Source of the DNA: Candidatus Limivicinus faecipullorum
GTDB taxonomy: Bacteria > Bacillota > Clostridia > Oscillospirales > Oscillospiraceae
DNA: 33,633 nucleotides
Assembly: GCA_018711755.1 (NCBI GenBank)
Contig: DVHY01000076.1
Coordinates: 1 to 33,633, forward strand
Direction of reading: 5' to 3'
The notes under the pieces are model-generated. The model had not been told where the DNA came from. It searched no databases and worked only from the letters and a program-made list of their open reading frames with translations. Position numbers and translations under genes: made by a program. Within the stretch, counting starts at the first letter, position 1; every line of letters starts with the position of its first letter. This document shows positions 1-9,100 of the stretch, in pieces.

Positions 1-45
1 TCCTCGCTGTAGTGTCGCATTCCTTTTCTTCCAGACATAACAATA

Positions 46-91
46 CCCCCTGATGTAGTACTTCTATTTTCCTACATCTGGGGGCTTTTTG
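46..91 (+). terminator. Intrinsic terminator-like hairpin at left edge
   Basis: CCCCCTGATGTAG (46-58) / CTACATCTGGGGG (72-84), 13-bp arms with one mismatch, followed by CTTTTTGTC on +. The minus-side tail is weaker (TATTGTTATG). Confidence 0.65.
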
Positions 92-156
92 TCTATTGTC
101 CGTTTTTACTGGTCCTGTTCATTTTTAACCGCTTGCTTTTTTGAGGGCCCTGGATA

Positions 157-1092
157 TCACTTGGTCCCCTTTATAGGCTCTACGTCAAAACCGACGATAT
201 CCCCGGTGACTGCGTCCACCTCATACTCATATTCCATGAGCTGGGTTTTCATCTCCACCTCGTATATGAGGTTCAGCCCTCTCAGCTCCATCTTGCACTG
301 GATATCGCTCAGGTCCTTTTCGGAGATGTTGGCATGGGCCATAGCCAGCTTTTTAGCCTCTTCCTCCCCCAGGAGGATGGTGGCGCCGGTCTGCTTTGAG
401 TCTGCGGCTGTGCTGTTCTCGCCCGCATCCGCGCCGGTCTGGGCCTGGGCGGCAGGCTCATCCATAGCCGAGGCGGCCACAGCGTCTTCGGCGGGGACGG
501 TCATATCCGTCTTCTGCCAGCTCTCCACCCGGCCGGTGGTGCTGTCGATGTAATACTCATAGCGGTAATCCCCGGCGGTGAAGATGACCTGATAGAGCAT
601 CATGCCGTTTTGCTCTTTCAGCAGCACGGAGCTGAAGTCCGCATCCTTCTCGGCCACTTTGCTGTGTTCCAGAGCGGCATCGGCGGCAGCGTCGGCGCCT
701 ATGTAGGGCACTGCTGTGACAGCCGGGGAAGCTACGGCTCCATCGGCTCCGCTTTCGGCGGCGCTGCCGGAAACGGCGGCCGTCTCATCCTTGCCCTCAT
801 CAGTCTTGGCGGGCTCCTCCTCGTCTTCCGTAGCCGGGGCGGCGGTGGGGCTCGGCTCCGCTTCATCCTCTGCAGGCAGCGGGCTCACTTCCGGAGAAGT
901 GTATACCTGCTCGGTCTGGCTGCGGCCGTTATCAGGCAGCATGTCCGACACCCAGGCGGGCAGAGCGTCGTAATAAGACAGCGCATAGCCTCCCATAGTC
1001 GCGGCAAGGACGACGATAAGTATCACTATTATTACCCAAAGGAAGCCTCTTTTTTTCTTTTTAGGGCTGGGATTGTTTTCGTTTTCAGGCAT
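157..1092 (-). CDS. PepSY-domain membrane-anchored protein
   Basis: N-terminal TM helix (GFLWVIIVILIVVLAATMGGYAL), Ala/Glu/Pro/Ser-rich linker, PepSY-like repeats (YRYEYYIDSTTGRVESWQK; YEYEVDAVTGDIVGFDVE). Confidence 0.8.
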   Translation of the reverse strand: MPENENNPSPKKKKRGFLWVIIVILIVVLAATMGGYALSYYDALPAWVSDMLPDNGRSQTEQVYTSPEVSPLPAEDEAEPSPTAAPATEDEEEPAKTDEGKDETAAVSGSAAESGADGAVASPAVTAVPYIGADAAADAALEHSKVAEKDADFSSVLLKEQNGMMLYQVIFTAGDYRYEYYIDSTTGRVESWQKTDMTVPAEDAVAASAMDEPAAQAQTGADAGENSTAADSKQTGATILLGEEEAKKLAMAHANISEKDLSDIQCKMELRGLNLIYEVEMKTQLMEYEYEVDAVTGDIVGFDVEPIKGTK

Positions 1093-1166
1093 ATTTATAC
1101 CTCCCCTGTGATTCTGATTATGAATCTATCACAAAAATACGGGAAAAACATGAACGCCAGATTAAA

Positions 1167-2060
1167 TTAAGCAAAGTAATTTTTTGCCGTTTCCGAGTCA
1201 TGCTTTATGTGGCTGGAGAGTATCTGCACATCGTCAAACTTCATCTCCGGCCTTATAAAGGAATAGAACTCAACTCTGGCCTTCTGCCCGTACAGATTCC
1301 CGGAAAAGTCCAGGATATGGCTTTCCACATTTGCCCTGGCGCTGTTAGACACGGTGGGGCGCACCCCTACGTTTGTAGCGGCGGCGTAGCTTCTGCCGTC
1401 CTGCAAAACGACCCGTGTCACGTATACGCCGTGGCGGGGCACAAGCACGCCCTGAGGGAAAAATATATTGGTGGTAGGCGTGCCCATCTTCGTCCCCAGA
1501 TGGTAGCCGGAACAGACGGTATTCGTGAGGAAGTATGGGTGCCCCAGATAGCGGCGAGCCTGCTCCATATCCCCCTGAGCGATAAGGCTGCGGATATAGG
1601 TGGAGCTCACCACCCGGCCGTCCAGCATCACCGGCGGGATTATATCACAGCCGATATCATGGGCAAGGCAATAGTCCTTCAGTCTCCTGGCGGTCCCCTC
1701 TCCCTTGTAGCCGAAGCAGAAATCGTGGCCCACTACGATCCAGCCGATGTTGAGCTGGGAGATGATGTTCTCAATGAATTCCCGCCAGGGCATCTCCATA
1801 AGCACCCTATTGAAGTGGAGGAAGACCACATCGTCAATACCGTATATCCGGCGTATCACATCCGTCCTGTCCTCGGCGCTGTTTATAAGGGGCGTCTCCC
1901 GGCCGAAAACCAGGTTGTCCGGGTGGACGTCGAAGCTGAGTACGGCGGGGCTGGCCCCGGACTGTGCGGCTCTCTCCTTTGTTTTTTCCAGCAGAGCCCC
2001 GTGTCCAATATGCACTCCGTCGAAAAATCCCAGGGCAATGGCCCTCTTTATATCTGACAT
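1167..2060 (-). CDS. ribF: Bifunctional riboflavin kinase / FAD synthetase
   Basis: ALGFFDGVHIGHGALL, VGHDFCFGYKGEGT, SSTYIRSLI, GYHLGTKMGTPTTNI, GVYVTRV motifs. The ATG at 2060 has an upstream GAGAGG; the track ORF extends to 2081. Confidence 0.92.
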   Translation of the reverse strand: MSDIKRAIALGFFDGVHIGHGALLEKTKERAAQSGASPAVLSFDVHPDNLVFGRETPLINSAEDRTDVIRRIYGIDDVVFLHFNRVLMEMPWREFIENIISQLNIGWIVVGHDFCFGYKGEGTARRLKDYCLAHDIGCDIIPPVMLDGRVVSSTYIRSLIAQGDMEQARRYLGHPYFLTNTVCSGYHLGTKMGTPTTNIFFPQGVLVPRHGVYVTRVVLQDGRSYAAATNVGVRPTVSNSARANVESHILDFSGNLYGQKARVEFYSFIRPEMKFDDVQILSSHIKHDSETAKNYFA

Positions 2061-2070
2061 ATATGACCTC

Positions 2071-2940
2071 TCAAACTTCAAAAAAACTCTTTACCGTTTT
2101 CAGTATACCCTTTTCCTCCCGGCCCAGCATGAGGAAATCTCCGGCGGGAGAGTATACCCGGTAGTCTCCGTCGGCAAGCTCCATGGGCAGCTCATTGCCG
2201 CAGCGGATCTTTTTCTCCTGGGCCTGGGTCACCGTGCAGGCAGGGAGCCGGTAAAAGAGGCTGTCCACAGGCAGCAGCAGTTCCTCAGCCCTGCCATTGT
2301 CCGCATACTCCTGGACCTGAGCCAGCGTGTAGGCGTCCTCCACCCTGAACTCCCCCGCCTCCAGGCGGCGCAGTCCGCTCATGCATCCCCCGCAGCCAAG
2401 GGCCTGGCCCAGGTCATGGCAGAGGCTGCGCACATAGGTGCCTTTAGAGCAGCTGATGTCCAGCAGATAGTCGCCTCCGGCTTCACCCGCCAGGCTGATG
2501 TTGTATACCTTTATCTTCCTGGCCTTGCGCTCCACCTGACCGCCCTTGCGGGCGATCTCGTACAGGGGGCGGCCCTTATGCTTAATGGCGGAGTACATAG
2601 GCGGCACCTGCTCCTGTTCGCCCCGGAAAGTTTTAAGAGCGGCCTCAAGCTCCTCCCTGGTGGCTGAGACCGGGTGCTGTTCCAGCACTCTTCCGCTGGT
2701 GTCCTGGGTATCCGTCACAAGGCCCAGGCGGAGGGAAGCCAGGTAGCGTTTGTCATGCCCCTCGGCAAATTCTACCGCCCTGGTAGCTCTGCCCACGAAT
2801 ACCACCAGGATTCCGGTGGCCATGGGGTCCAGAGTGCCGGAGTGTCCGATGCGTCTCTGGTGCAGTATGCCCTTGAGCTTGACCACCACGTCATTGCTGG
2901 TCCAGTCCGGCGCCTTGTCAATAAGCAGGATGCCGTTCAT
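2071..2940 (-). CDS. truB: tRNA pseudouridine(55) synthase
   Basis: GILLIDKAPDWTSNDVV, GHSGTLDPMATGIL, CSKGTYVRSLCHDLG motifs. Confidence 0.96.
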   Translation of the reverse strand: MNGILLIDKAPDWTSNDVVVKLKGILHQRRIGHSGTLDPMATGILVVFVGRATRAVEFAEGHDKRYLASLRLGLVTDTQDTSGRVLEQHPVSATREELEAALKTFRGEQEQVPPMYSAIKHKGRPLYEIARKGGQVERKARKIKVYNISLAGEAGGDYLLDISCSKGTYVRSLCHDLGQALGCGGCMSGLRRLEAGEFRVEDAYTLAQVQEYADNGRAEELLLPVDSLFYRLPACTVTQAQEKKIRCGNELPMELADGDYRVYSPAGDFLMLGREEKGILKTVKSFFEV

Positions 2941-3872
2941 TTCCAGATTTCGTCAATGACCTGGAGCAGCAGCTCCTCGGCCATTTTGGGCGTACCCATT
3001 ATGGTGCAGCCGGCGGCCATATTGTGGCCTCCACCGCCGAATACGGCGCAAATATCGCTGCTGTTAACCTCAGGAGTGGAGCGCACGGAGATCTTGCAGT
3101 TGCCGTCGGCCTGCTCCCTGATGGTTATGCTCACCACCGACTCCTCCGCCCGGCCGGCGAGACCGGCCAGATCGTCGCAGTCGTCCTCCGTGGCCCCGGC
3201 CTTCTCCATCATCTCAAGGCTGACGGTGGCCACGCTTATCCGGCCGTCTCTGTAATAGTGCATGCCTGCGTAAATGAGGCTCTCCAGCATGAGCCTGGCC
3301 CGGGAAACTTTCCTGAAAAAGCGCAGGTTCACCATGGAGTTGTCCGCGCCCAGGCGCAGCAGCTCCGCAGCCGCCCTCATTGAGGCGGAGTTGGTGTTGG
3401 AGTACTGGAAGCAGCCGGTATCGGTGCTCAGGCCGATGTACAGCAAGGTGGCCTCGTCCTTTGTTATCTCGGTGTTGATGTTGAGAATCAGCTCCATCAC
3501 CACCTCGGCGCAGGAGGATTTCTCCGGGCGTATCAGCTCCGCTCCGGCATAATGGCTGTTGGTGGGGTGGTGGTCGATGCAGCAGTTCACCGGGCCCTCA
3601 TATCCCCTGGGCAGCATGCCCTCGGTGGCTATATCCACAGCCACCACATATTTGTACTTATAGCCGGAGGGGGCGAAGAACTCCTGTACGAAGGGCCGCA
3701 GCTTGTCGTTTATCTGGTCGTTGGGATAGAGGTATGCCGTTCTCCCGCCTCTTTTCAATGCGCTGCACAAGGCGGCAGCGGAGGCCGCCGTGTCCCCGTC
3801 GGGGTTCTTGTGGGTGAGGATAAGGATGTTTTCATGGCCCAGCAGGGTCTTGGCGCACTGCTTATAGTTCAT
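2937..3872 (-). CDS. nrnA: DHH/DHHA1 family phosphoesterase (NrnA-like oligoribonuclease/pAp phosphatase)
   Basis: THKNPDGDTAASAAALC, CIDHHPTN, GLSTDTGCFQYSNT, FGGGGHNMAAG motifs. Start ambiguous between 3872 (GGTGAG upstream) and 3887. Confidence 0.88.
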   Translation of the reverse strand: MNYKQCAKTLLGHENILILTHKNPDGDTAASAAALCSALKRGGRTAYLYPNDQINDKLRPFVQEFFAPSGYKYKYVVAVDIATEGMLPRGYEGPVNCCIDHHPTNSHYAGAELIRPEKSSCAEVVMELILNINTEITKDEATLLYIGLSTDTGCFQYSNTNSASMRAAAELLRLGADNSMVNLRFFRKVSRARLMLESLIYAGMHYYRDGRISVATVSLEMMEKAGATEDDCDDLAGLAGRAEESVVSITIREQADGNCKISVRSTPEVNSSDICAVFGGGGHNMAAGCTIMGTPKMAEELLLQVIDEIWK

Positions 3873-4233
3873 CGCTCTCACCTTCATCCTGTTTGATGTC
3901 CAGGGAATTTATCAGCTGGCTGATATGGGCGCCGTATTCTATGCTGTGGTCGATCTCAAAGACCAGCTCCGGGGTGTAGCGCAGGTTCATGGCGCTGCCC
4001 AGCTCCCGGCGCAGCCAGCCTGAGGCGGACTTGAGGCCCTTTTTAAATTCCTTTTCGTCCCGCATCCCCATGACCGACAGCCATATTTTTGAGTAGCGCA
4101 GGTCCCCGGTGGTCTCCACCCGGGTCACGCTTATCATCCCCTGCTGGACCCTGGGGTCCTTCACGTTGCGCAGCAGGGATGAAACGACTCTCTGTATATC
4201 GTCGTTTGTTCTGGCTAGCTTGTTTGATGACAT
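3862..4233 (-). CDS. rbfA: 30S ribosome-binding factor A
   Basis: RTNDDIQRVVSSLLRNVKDPRV...ISVTRVETTGDLRYSKIWLSV, LRYTPELVFEIDHSIEYG. The ATG at 4233 is preceded by AGGAG; the track start at 4266 lies in an intercistronic hairpin. Confidence 0.94.
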   Translation of the reverse strand: MSSNKLARTNDDIQRVVSSLLRNVKDPRVQQGMISVTRVETTGDLRYSKIWLSVMGMRDEKEFKKGLKSASGWLRRELGSAMNLRYTPELVFEIDHSIEYGAHISQLINSLDIKQDEGESDEL

Positions 4234-4252
4234 TTGTTTCTCCTGTATACCC

Positions 4253-4281
4253 GCATAGGCGCTCACGAAAAGCGCCTATGC
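4253..4281 (-). other. Perfect 11-bp intercistronic stem-loop between infB and rbfA
   Basis: GCATAGGCGCT (4253-4263), loop CACGAAA, AGCGCCTATGC (4271-4281). No U-tract follows. Confidence 0.7.
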
Positions 4282-4291
4282 ATGTTGCCTG

Positions 4292-6661
4292 TTATCCGTT
4301 TATCTGCTCCATGACGAAGCACTCGATGACGTCTCCCACTTTGACGTCGTTGAATTTTTCTATCTGCATGCCGCACTCGTAGCCGCTGGCAACTTCCTTT
4401 ACGTCGTCCTTGAAACGGCGCAGGGAAGCCAGCTCGCCCTCGTGGATAACGATATTGTCTCTCAGCACCCGCACCTGGCAGCCTCTCTGTATCTTGCCGT
4501 CGGTGCAGTAGCAGCCGCAGACCGTGCCCACCTTGGACACCTTGTAGGTCTCTCTCACCTCTGCATGGCCGATGATGGACTCCTTGTACTTGGGGGCCAG
4601 CATACCCTTCATGGCGGCCTCTATCTCGTTGATGCAGTCGTAGATGACCCGGTACATACGCATATCCACCTTATTTCGGGCGGCATAGTCCCTGGCGGCG
4701 TTGTCGGGGCGCACGTTGAAGCCCACGATGATGGCCCCGGAGGTGGCGGCCAGCATCACGTCGGACTCGTTGATGGCGCCCACGGCGCTGTGGATGACCT
4801 TGACTCTAACCTCGTCGTTGGATATCTTCTCCAGGGAGGCCTTCACCGCCTCGGCGGAGCCCTGTACGTCCGCCTTCACAATGATGTTGAGAGTCTTCAT
4901 CTCGCCTGCCTGAATCTGGCTGAACAGATCCTCCAGGCTCACCTTCTTGGTGCCGCCCAGGCTGTCGTTCATCATCTTCACCCGGCGCTCCTCGGCCAGC
5001 TCTCTGGCCATGCGCTCGTCGGCCACGGCGTTGAAGGTATCTCCGGCGCTGGGGACTTCGGACAATCCTGAGATCTCCACGGGGGTGGAAGGCCCGGCTT
5101 CGGTGACTCTCTGGCCCTTGTCGTTTATCATGGTGCGCACACGGCCCACTGCGGTGCCGGCGATGATGATGTCTCCCAGCTTCAAAGTGCCGTTTTGCAC
5201 CAGGACGGTCATAATGGGGCCCCGGCCCTTGTCCAGCCGCGCCTCTATGACTGTGCCCTTGGCGGCGCGGTTGGGGTTGGCCTTCAGCTCCTGGACCTCT
5301 GCCAGGACGACCAGGTTCTCCAGCAGATTTTCTATGCCCATGCCGGTCTTGGCGGATATGGGGCAGATAATGGTGTCGCCGCCCCACTCCTCGCTGACCA
5401 GGTCATACTCGGTGAGCTGCTGCTTGATGCGCTCGGGGTTAGCGCCCACGGTATCCATCTTGTTGATAGCCACCACCACAGGGATGCCTGCGGCCTTGGC
5501 GTGGTTGATGCTCTCTATGGTCTGGGGCATTATGCCGTCGTCGGCTGCCACCACCAGTATGGCGATGTCCGTGACCATGGCGCCGCGGGCGCGCATGGAG
5601 GTAAAAGCCTCGTGGCCCGGGGTATCCAGGAAGGTGATGGGGCTGCCGTTCACCTCCACGGTGTAAGCGCCGATGTGCTGGGTGATGCCGCCGGCCTCGC
5701 CGGAGGCCACATTGGCATGGCGGATATAGTCCAGCAGGGAGGTCTTGCCGTGGTCAACATGGCCCATTACCACCACTACGGGGGCCCTGCTCACCAGGTC
5801 CTCTTCCTTGTCCTGGTGGTCGTCTATGAGCTTTTCCTCCACGGTGACTATGACTTCCTTCTCCACCTTGCAGCCCATTTCCATGGCCACCAGGGCGGCG
5901 GTGTCGTAGTCGATAACGTCGGAGATGGAGGCGAAAACGCCCAGTTTGAAGAGCTGTTTTATCACCTCGGCGGCGGTCTTCTTCATGCGGGAGGCCAGTT
6001 CGCCCACGCTGATCTCGTCGGGTATCTCCACCTTGAGCTGCTGCTTCTTGGCGATCTCCAGCTGGAGGCGGTTCATCTTGTCCCGCTCCTCCTGGCGGCG
6101 CTTGGCGGAAGCGGCCTGCTGGTTGGGGCGCTGCTTGGACCTGCTCTGTATCTTCTCCTTGTTGCCCCGGCGCATATTGCTGGTGTTGGCCTTGTTCCCG
6201 GCCATATCGTCATAGCGTTCGTTGTACTTCTCGATGTTGACTGCGGCGCCGCCGCGGGTGTCCACCACCCGCTTTTCCGCCACCTGGCGGGGCACATGGG
6301 GCTTGTTTTTCTTCTCTGCAGCCGGAGCCTGCTCTGCGGGGGCAGGGGCAGCAGCATGGGCTGCGGGTTTCTCGGCAGGCTTGGCGGGCTTTGCCTCGGC
6401 CTTTTTTCCGCTCTCCGCTTTGGGCGCCGGGGCGGCCTTGGGGCTCTCCGCCTTAGGCGCAGCGTTGAATATCTCCTCCAGGCTGCCGACCTGGTTATGC
6501 TGAGTCATGTAATCAAAGATGACGTCCAGCTCATTATTCTCCAGGACCTGCATGTGGTTTTTAGGGGCGGCAACGTAGTCGGTGAGGATCTGGTTGATGA
6601 CCTTTGAGGGCACATTGAAGTCCTTTGCCACCTCGTGAATTCTGTACTTGATCATGCTCAT
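4292..6661 (-). CDS. infB: Translation initiation factor IF-2
   Basis: [53 protein letters not shown]; Lys/Ala/Pro-rich N-terminal extension. Confidence 0.98.
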   Translation of the reverse strand: MSMIKYRIHEVAKDFNVPSKVINQILTDYVAAPKNHMQVLENNELDVIFDYMTQHNQVGSLEEIFNAAPKAESPKAAPAPKAESGKKAEAKPAKPAEKPAAHAAAPAPAEQAPAAEKKNKPHVPRQVAEKRVVDTRGGAAVNIEKYNERYDDMAGNKANTSNMRRGNKEKIQSRSKQRPNQQAASAKRRQEERDKMNRLQLEIAKKQQLKVEIPDEISVGELASRMKKTAAEVIKQLFKLGVFASISDVIDYDTAALVAMEMGCKVEKEVIVTVEEKLIDDHQDKEEDLVSRAPVVVVMGHVDHGKTSLLDYIRHANVASGEAGGITQHIGAYTVEVNGSPITFLDTPGHEAFTSMRARGAMVTDIAILVVAADDGIMPQTIESINHAKAAGIPVVVAINKMDTVGANPERIKQQLTEYDLVSEEWGGDTIICPISAKTGMGIENLLENLVVLAEVQELKANPNRAAKGTVIEARLDKGRGPIMTVLVQNGTLKLGDIIIAGTAVGRVRTMINDKGQRVTEAGPSTPVEISGLSEVPSAGDTFNAVADERMARELAEERRVKMMNDSLGGTKKVSLEDLFSQIQAGEMKTLNIIVKADVQGSAEAVKASLEKISNDEVRVKVIHSAVGAINESDVMLAATSGAIIVGFNVRPDNAARDYAARNKVDMRMYRVIYDCINEIEAAMKGMLAPKYKESIIGHAEVRETYKVSKVGTVCGCYCTDGKIQRGCQVRVLRDNIVIHEGELASLRRFKDDVKEVASGYECGMQIEKFNDVKVGDVIECFVMEQING

Positions 6662-7089
6662 GCATTAGTCCTCCTCTTTCCTAATCTCTTGTTTCTCTCG
6701 TGGGCAGCGGCCTCCTTTTTTCGCCGCTGCGCCCTCTGGAAACGCTCTTCCACCTCTCCGGCGGCCTCCGAAAATGTCTCCGGCCGGAGCTCAGAAAGGC
6801 TCTTCATAATTGCGTTTGCAAAGCCCAGGTCCGTCACGGCCGCCATGGAACAGCCGCTCACGCCTACGGCGGCGGATATCTCCTCCTTGGCATAGGGCAG
6901 GGATACGGTGGTCACGTTCCTGCCCCGGACGAAGCCTTCCGCCCGGCTCTTTGCGTTGTCCGAAGCGTCTGATGCCAGGAGCAGCAGTTTGGCCTTTCCC
7001 GCTCTCACGGCGGAGCCGGTGTTGGTCTCGCCTATCTGGATGGCGTTGGCCCGGCGCATCAGGCCCAGCATGTTGAGTATTTTATCCAT
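6658..7089 (-). CDS. L7Ae/YlxQ-family RNA-binding protein
   Basis: [49 protein letters not shown]; position between ylxR and infB. Start set at ATG 7089. Confidence 0.88.
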   Translation of the reverse strand: MDKILNMLGLMRRANAIQIGETNTGSAVRAGKAKLLLLASDASDNAKSRAEGFVRGRNVTTVSLPYAKEEISAAVGVSGCSMAAVTDLGFANAIMKSLSELRPETFSEAAGEVEERFQRAQRRKKEAAAHERNKRLGKRRTNA

Positions 7090-7354
7090 CTCTGCCGCCC
7101 TCCATCTGCTCCCGGAGTTTTTCATATATCTCCGGCGGGATGCTCACGGAGAGGGCCCTTTCCAGGGCCTTGGCCCTGACCGCCTTTTTGAGGCAGGCAG
7201 GCTCCGGGCAGAGGTATGCGCCCCGGCCTGAGGCCTTGCCCTTAAAGTCAAGGCTTATCTCTCCATCCGGGGAACGCACCACCCGGATGAGTTCTTTTTT
7301 AGGTTTCATTTCGCGGCAGCCAAGGCATTGCCGCAGGGGTATTTTCTTTTCCAT
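7082..7354 (-). CDS. YlxR-family (RnpM-like) protein
   Basis: IPLRQCLGCREMKPKKELIRVVRSPDGEISLDFKGKASGRGAYLCPEPACLKKA motif; downstream of nusA. Confidence 0.92.
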   Translation of the reverse strand: MEKKIPLRQCLGCREMKPKKELIRVVRSPDGEISLDFKGKASGRGAYLCPEPACLKKAVRAKALERALSVSIPPEIYEKLREQMEGGRDG

Positions 7355-7372
7355 AACTGCCGCCTCCTTTTT

Positions 7373-8425
7373 TTATGCCTCAGACTCGGGCTTGATGTCT
7401 ATTTTATAACCGGTGAGCTTGGCGGCCAGGCGGGCGTTCTGACCCTCTTTGCCTATGGCCAGGGAGAGCTGAGAGTCGGGTACGATGACCCGGCAGCTCT
7501 TGCCGTCCTCCAGCATGGTGACGCTGAGCACCTCAGAGGGAGAGAGGGCAGCGGCGATATACTCTTCCGGCTTCTCGCTGTACTTTATGATGTCGATTTT
7601 CTCGCCGCCCAGCTCGTTTACGATGCTGGCAACTCTGCCGCCCTTGGGGCCCACGCAGGAGCCGATGGGGTCCACGTCCGGGTCTGCGGACCATACAGCC
7701 ATCTTGGTGCGGCTGCCCGCCTCACGGGCAATGGACTTTATCTCCACGGTGCCGTCGTATATCTCGGGCACTTCCAGCTCGAACAGGCGCTTTACAAGGC
7801 CGGGATGGGTGCGGGAGATAAGCACCTGGGGCCCGCGGGTGGAGTTTCTCACTTCCACCACATAGACCTTTATGTGGTCTCCCTCGGTGAGCACCTCGGT
7901 CTTGATGCGCTCGTTGGGGGCCAGCATGGCCTCGGTGAACTCGCTGTTGGAGGATATGCGTATGGAGACGCTGCCGTTTCTGGGTTCGATGTGGGAGACC
8001 ACGCCGGTGAGTATCTCATGTTCCTTGGAGGTGAACTCCTCATAGATGATGCCCCGCTCGGCCTCACGGATGCCCTGGATGATGACCTGCTTTGCGGCCT
8101 GGGCGGCGATGCGCCCGAACTTCTTGGTCTCCACGGGCACGCCGATGGTGTCCCCCACTTTGGCCCGGCGGCTTATCTTCTTTGCTGCCTCCAGGATTAT
8201 CTCGTGGCTGGGGTCTTCCACCTGGTCCACGACGGTCTTGTTCACGTTCATCTCGATGCGCTTTTTATCCTCGTCCAGGATGATCTCCACGTTGTCCTCG
8301 CACTCGGGATTGTCACGGCGGAAAGCGGCCAGCATAGCCTGCTTTATCTTGTCGTACATGTAAGCTCTGGGGATGCCTTTTTCCTTTTCGATATCCTCTA
8401 CGGCTTCAAAAAATTCTGCGTTCAT
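7373..8425 (-). CDS. nusA: Transcription termination/antitermination protein NusA
   Basis: MNAEFFEAVEDIEKEKGI, RTHPGLVKRLFELEVPEIYDGTVEIKSIAREAGSRTKMAV, DPIGSCVGPKGGRV, AIGKEGQNARLAAKLTGYKIDI. Confidence 0.97.
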   Translation of the reverse strand: MNAEFFEAVEDIEKEKGIPRAYMYDKIKQAMLAAFRRDNPECEDNVEIILDEDKKRIEMNVNKTVVDQVEDPSHEIILEAAKKISRRAKVGDTIGVPVETKKFGRIAAQAAKQVIIQGIREAERGIIYEEFTSKEHEILTGVVSHIEPRNGSVSIRISSNSEFTEAMLAPNERIKTEVLTEGDHIKVYVVEVRNSTRGPQVLISRTHPGLVKRLFELEVPEIYDGTVEIKSIAREAGSRTKMAVWSADPDVDPIGSCVGPKGGRVASIVNELGGEKIDIIKYSEKPEEYIAAALSPSEVLSVTMLEDGKSCRVIVPDSQLSLAIGKEGQNARLAAKLTGYKIDIKPESEA

Positions 8426-8451
8426 TTCAATTACTCCGTTCTTTATACGTC

Positions 8452-8907
8452 TTATATTGATACATGCAGCTTCACCTGGGCTATCTGTGCCTTTTGGAAG
8501 CTCATGTTTTCCTTGCCTGCAAGGATGCTCACATCACCATTGTCGTAGCCGGACAGTGTGCCCACAAAGGCCTTGCTGCCGTTAATGGGCTGATAGAGCC
8601 GCACTTCAACTTCGCTGCCCATGAACTGCTGGAAGTCTCCCGGGCGCTTCAGCTCCCGCTCTGCTCCGGCAGAGCCCACTTCAAACACGTAGCTGTCGGG
8701 AATGGGGTCGGCCTCATCCAGGATGGGGTCCAAGGTACGGCTGATATTTTCGCAGTCGTTAATGCTCACGCCGCCCTCCTTGTCAATGAAGACCCGGAGA
8801 TACCAGCTGCCCGCCTCCCGGACGTACTCCACATCCCACAGAGAGCAGCCGGCCTGCTCCACCACCGGCTTTGCCAGCTCATAGACTTTGTCGGTAATTT
8901 TGCTCAT
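8452..8907 (-). CDS. rimP: Ribosome maturation factor RimP
   Basis: YELAKPVVEQAGCSLWDVEYVREAGSWYLRVFIDKEGGVSINDCENISR, DSYVFEVGSAGAERELK; upstream of nusA. Confidence 0.95.
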   Translation of the reverse strand: MSKITDKVYELAKPVVEQAGCSLWDVEYVREAGSWYLRVFIDKEGGVSINDCENISRTLDPILDEADPIPDSYVFEVGSAGAERELKRPGDFQQFMGSEVEVRLYQPINGSKAFVGTLSGYDNGDVSILAGKENMSFQKAQIAQVKLHVSI

Positions 8908-8951
8908 TTTCCTCTCGCTTTCGTCAGACTGTAAGTTTTAAAAAAGTTTCA

Positions 8952-8979
8952 CAAAAAAGAGTGGGTCGAAACCCACTCT
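8952..8979 (-). terminator. Intrinsic terminator in the rimP-nusA leader (candidate attenuator)
   Basis: Minus strand AGAGTGGGT-TTCG-ACCCACTCT followed by TTTTTG; 9-bp perfect stem with UUCG loop. Confidence 0.85.
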
Positions 8980-9006
8980 GACAAAACCATAATGCTTACC
9001 ATAAGG

Positions 9007-9035
9007 ATAATACCACTATATGGTGGCAATTGCAA
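9007..9035 (-). promoter_or_regulatory. SigmaA-type promoter for the rimP-nusA-infB operon
   Basis: Minus strand TTGCAA (9030-9035), 17-nt spacer, TATTAT (9007-9012). Confidence 0.7.
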
Positions 9036-9065
9036 GCATTTTTTCAATTTTATCTGGATATTTTG

Positions 9066-9094
9066 TGCCGGCAGGGCAACAGGCTCTGCCGGCA
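9066..9094 (-). other. 9-bp GC-rich stem-loop downstream of the M15B peptidase gene
   Basis: TGCCGGCAG (9066-9074) / CTGCCGGCA (9086-9094). No strong U-tract on minus (CAAAATAT), so a terminator role is uncertain. Confidence 0.5.
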
Positions 9095-9100
9095 TGCGAT

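Noticed and set aside
1-40. Possible 3' end of a + strand gene at the left edge
   Set aside because: Only about 40 nt are visible and no recognisable C-terminus; cannot be supported.
1108-1134. TGTGAT…ATCACA inverted repeat upstream of the PepSY gene as a CRP-like site
   Set aside because: The internal positions are not symmetric and arms are short; probably chance.
5195-6607. 470-aa + strand ORF antisense to infB
   Set aside because: Same artefact; IF-2 GTPase motifs are clear on the opposite strand.
7328-8548. 406-aa + strand ORF antisense to nusA
   Set aside because: Shadow ORF without domain-like sequence.
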